Below, piece after piece: positions 63,162 through 64,000 of a stretch of 64,000 nucleotides of DNA (positions are counted from its first letter, which is position 1; each line of letters begins with the position of its first letter). The notes below the pieces were generated by a model. It saw nothing but the letters and a program-made list of their open reading frames with translations. It was not told the DNA's origin and did no database searches. The DNA comes from JAUVKT01 sp036350795 (GTDB lineage Bacteria > Bacteroidota > Bacteroidia > Bacteroidales > VadinHA17): assembly GCA_036350795.1 (NCBI GenBank), contig JAZBNV010000028.1, positions 7,843 through 71,842 of the forward strand, in the 5' to 3' direction. The translations under genes were made by a program, and so were the position numbers.

Positions 63162-63800
63162 ATGGCTGTTGAAATAGTATTAATAATTGTAGGTGCTGCA
63201 TTGCTCCTGATTTCTATTGGTGATAGCATAAAGATTAAAAATGCCTCTATGGACCTGATTAACATAAAGCTCAGAATTCCACTGGGAATAATAGGGGTGC
63301 TTTTAATAATCTATGGCGGCTATTCATACGGATTGCTTAACCCGCAGGGCCAGATTGAAATGGCAGAAGCAGGAAACAAGTTACAAATTGATCACCCTGC
63401 TGAAAAGGTTCAGATAATATCACCCCTTGAAGGCGATTCTGTCAAATGCCGGATCCTTACAATGGGCATTTACCCTGAATCTCATAAAAAGGATATCTGG
63501 GTACTCTTAAAACCCTCCAACAATAAATACTATCCTCAGTCTGATCATACCAACACCTCATATAAAAGAAACGGGGAGTGGCAGGTTATAAGCAGGTTCG
63601 GTGGCGACAAGGGGGAAGTATATGAAATAATAGTATACGAGGCTGATTCAGCAGCTTCTCAATTTTTCAGTTCAACTATCCAAAATTGGAAGGATATGCT
63701 TTTATTTCCGGGTCTTGAGGCTGAAGAGATCCCGGCAGGAGCTACTGAGCTCGACAGGATCTCTGTTGTGCTAAAAGATAATTGCAGGGGAGTCTTTTAA
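63162..63800 (+). CDS. Unrecognised small membrane protein with extracytoplasmic domain
   Basis: The 212-residue product is not a family I recognise. Two hydrophobic helices (residues about 3-20 and 40-58) form a hairpin. A hydrophilic domain of about 150 residues follows, with beta-strand-like segments (VQIISPLEGDSVKCRILTMG, DIWVLLKPSNNKYYPQ, EVYEIIVYEAD, quoted in part). That pattern suggests a small beta-sandwich facing the periplasm or cytoplasm, depending on orientation. Two cysteines are present (near residues 100 and 208). Start ATG 63162 is the only good one. The coding assignment itself looks sound from codon pattern and length, but the function is unknown. Confidence 0.7.
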   Translation: MAVEIVLIIVGAALLLISIGDSIKIKNASMDLINIKLRIPLGIIGVLLIIYGGYSYGLLNPQGQIEMAEAGNKLQIDHPAEKVQIISPLEGDSVKCRILTMGIYPESHKKDIWVLLKPSNNKYYPQSDHTNTSYKRNGEWQVISRFGGDKGEVYEIIVYEADSAASQFFSSTIQNWKDMLLFPGLEAEEIPAGATELDRISVVLKDNCRGVF

Positions 63801-63934
63801 ATCGGGCTGTTTTAGGCACTATACACCCCTTATTTAGATACGATCTCTGTCCCGGGGCACATAGATTTATTCAGACATAAATAAGACTCTATTATATTGT
63901 TATTTTATATAGTTATTTATGTTCCTGTAAGGGG

Positions 63935-63956
63935 GGTGTTGTGTCCTTAAAACACC
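63935..63956 (+). terminator. Possible hairpin terminator near the right edge
   Basis: GGTGTT and AACACC form a 6-base stem around a 10-base loop, followed by TTGTTTT. It lies about 135 bases after the last gene. The rest of 63801-64000 shows no gene. An imperfect inverted pair (ACACCCCTTA at 63823 and TAAGGGGGGTGT at 63928) is also present. Confidence 0.4.
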
Positions 63957-64000
63957 TTGTTTTGCCTGTGTATTGGGCGCTGTGAGACACTTTCTGAGCT

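Noticed and set aside
63823..63939. Imperfect inverted pair ACACCCCTTA / TAAGGGGGGTGT as ends of a small mobile element
   Set aside because: The space of about 95 bases encodes nothing, the arms differ in G count, and no target duplication is visible. It remains only a note beside the possible terminator.
1..64000. Searched for CRISPR arrays, tRNA/rRNA genes, transposases and integrases
   Set aside because: No regularly spaced repeats, clover-leaf candidates or transposase-like proteins were seen by eye. A tRNA or repeat finder would be needed for certainty.

Overview
The window looks like chromosomal DNA from a member of the Bacteroidota, most likely the order Bacteroidales or Marinilabiliales. 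The evidence is: three proteins with type A sorting tails of the type IX secretion system (T9SS), a PorE-like T9SS protein, a BtuB/BtuG-style surface cobalamin operon, Bacteroidota-type promoter boxes (TAnnTTTG) instead of E. coli-type promoters, almost no Shine-Dalgarno sequences, and family-typical genes such as DUF349, TlpA/DUF5106 and a GG-leader peptide. I saw no rRNA, tRNA, CRISPR array, insertion sequence or phage gene. The base composition looks even along the window.

Layout. 1-12.5 kb holds mostly housekeeping and surface enzymes: a partial DMT permease, a TrmJ-like methylase, a GroES-like protein, an eight-haem cytochrome paired with a chorismatase-like protein, a TauE exporter, a NamZ-like glycosidase, two phosphatase lipoproteins, QueE and a PorE-like OmpA protein. 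12.5-21.9 kb is a peptide-secretion and regulation island. It has a soluble histidine kinase, a membrane TPR protein, a 47-residue GG-leader peptide, a secreted CHAT/TPR protein, an ECF sigma factor, a C39-peptidase ABC exporter and an HlyD adaptor. 21.9-25.6 kb is a 5-oxoprolinase operon (PxpA, PxpB, PxpC) headed by an NRAMP-like carrier that lacks the usual metal-binding motifs. 25.9-35.4 kb carries DUF349, PyrG, YidC, a LacI regulator and a transglutaminase-like lipoprotein.

35.5-45.8 kb is a ten-kilobase vitamin B12 uptake operon. It starts with a promoter box and a cobalamin riboswitch. Then come a DUF4465 lipoprotein, a T9SS surface protein, BtuB, a BtuG-like propeller lipoprotein, a T9SS trypsin-like protease, BtuF, BtuC and BtuD. 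The genes overlap or nearly touch, so riboswitch control probably reaches all of them. The protease in the middle is unexpected. 45.8-52 kb has a TlpA-like thioredoxin, a glycosyltransferase, a divergent peptide deformylase, a DSD1-type PLP enzyme, a YihY protein and a BioG-like esterase. 52.4-56 kb holds two different aconitase-superfamily enzymes in tandem, both with fused large and small domains. 56-62.7 kb is one 2210-residue T9SS surface protein. The right end has an unrecognised small membrane protein.

The best candidate for an undescribed system is the 12.5-21.9 kb island. The 47-residue peptide has a double-glycine leader that the neighbouring C39 exporter should cut. The adjacent CHAT protein appears to act outside the cytoplasm. 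A near-palindrome in the divergent promoter region contains TGTAAC on both strands, and a related sequence occurs upstream of the sigma factor gene.
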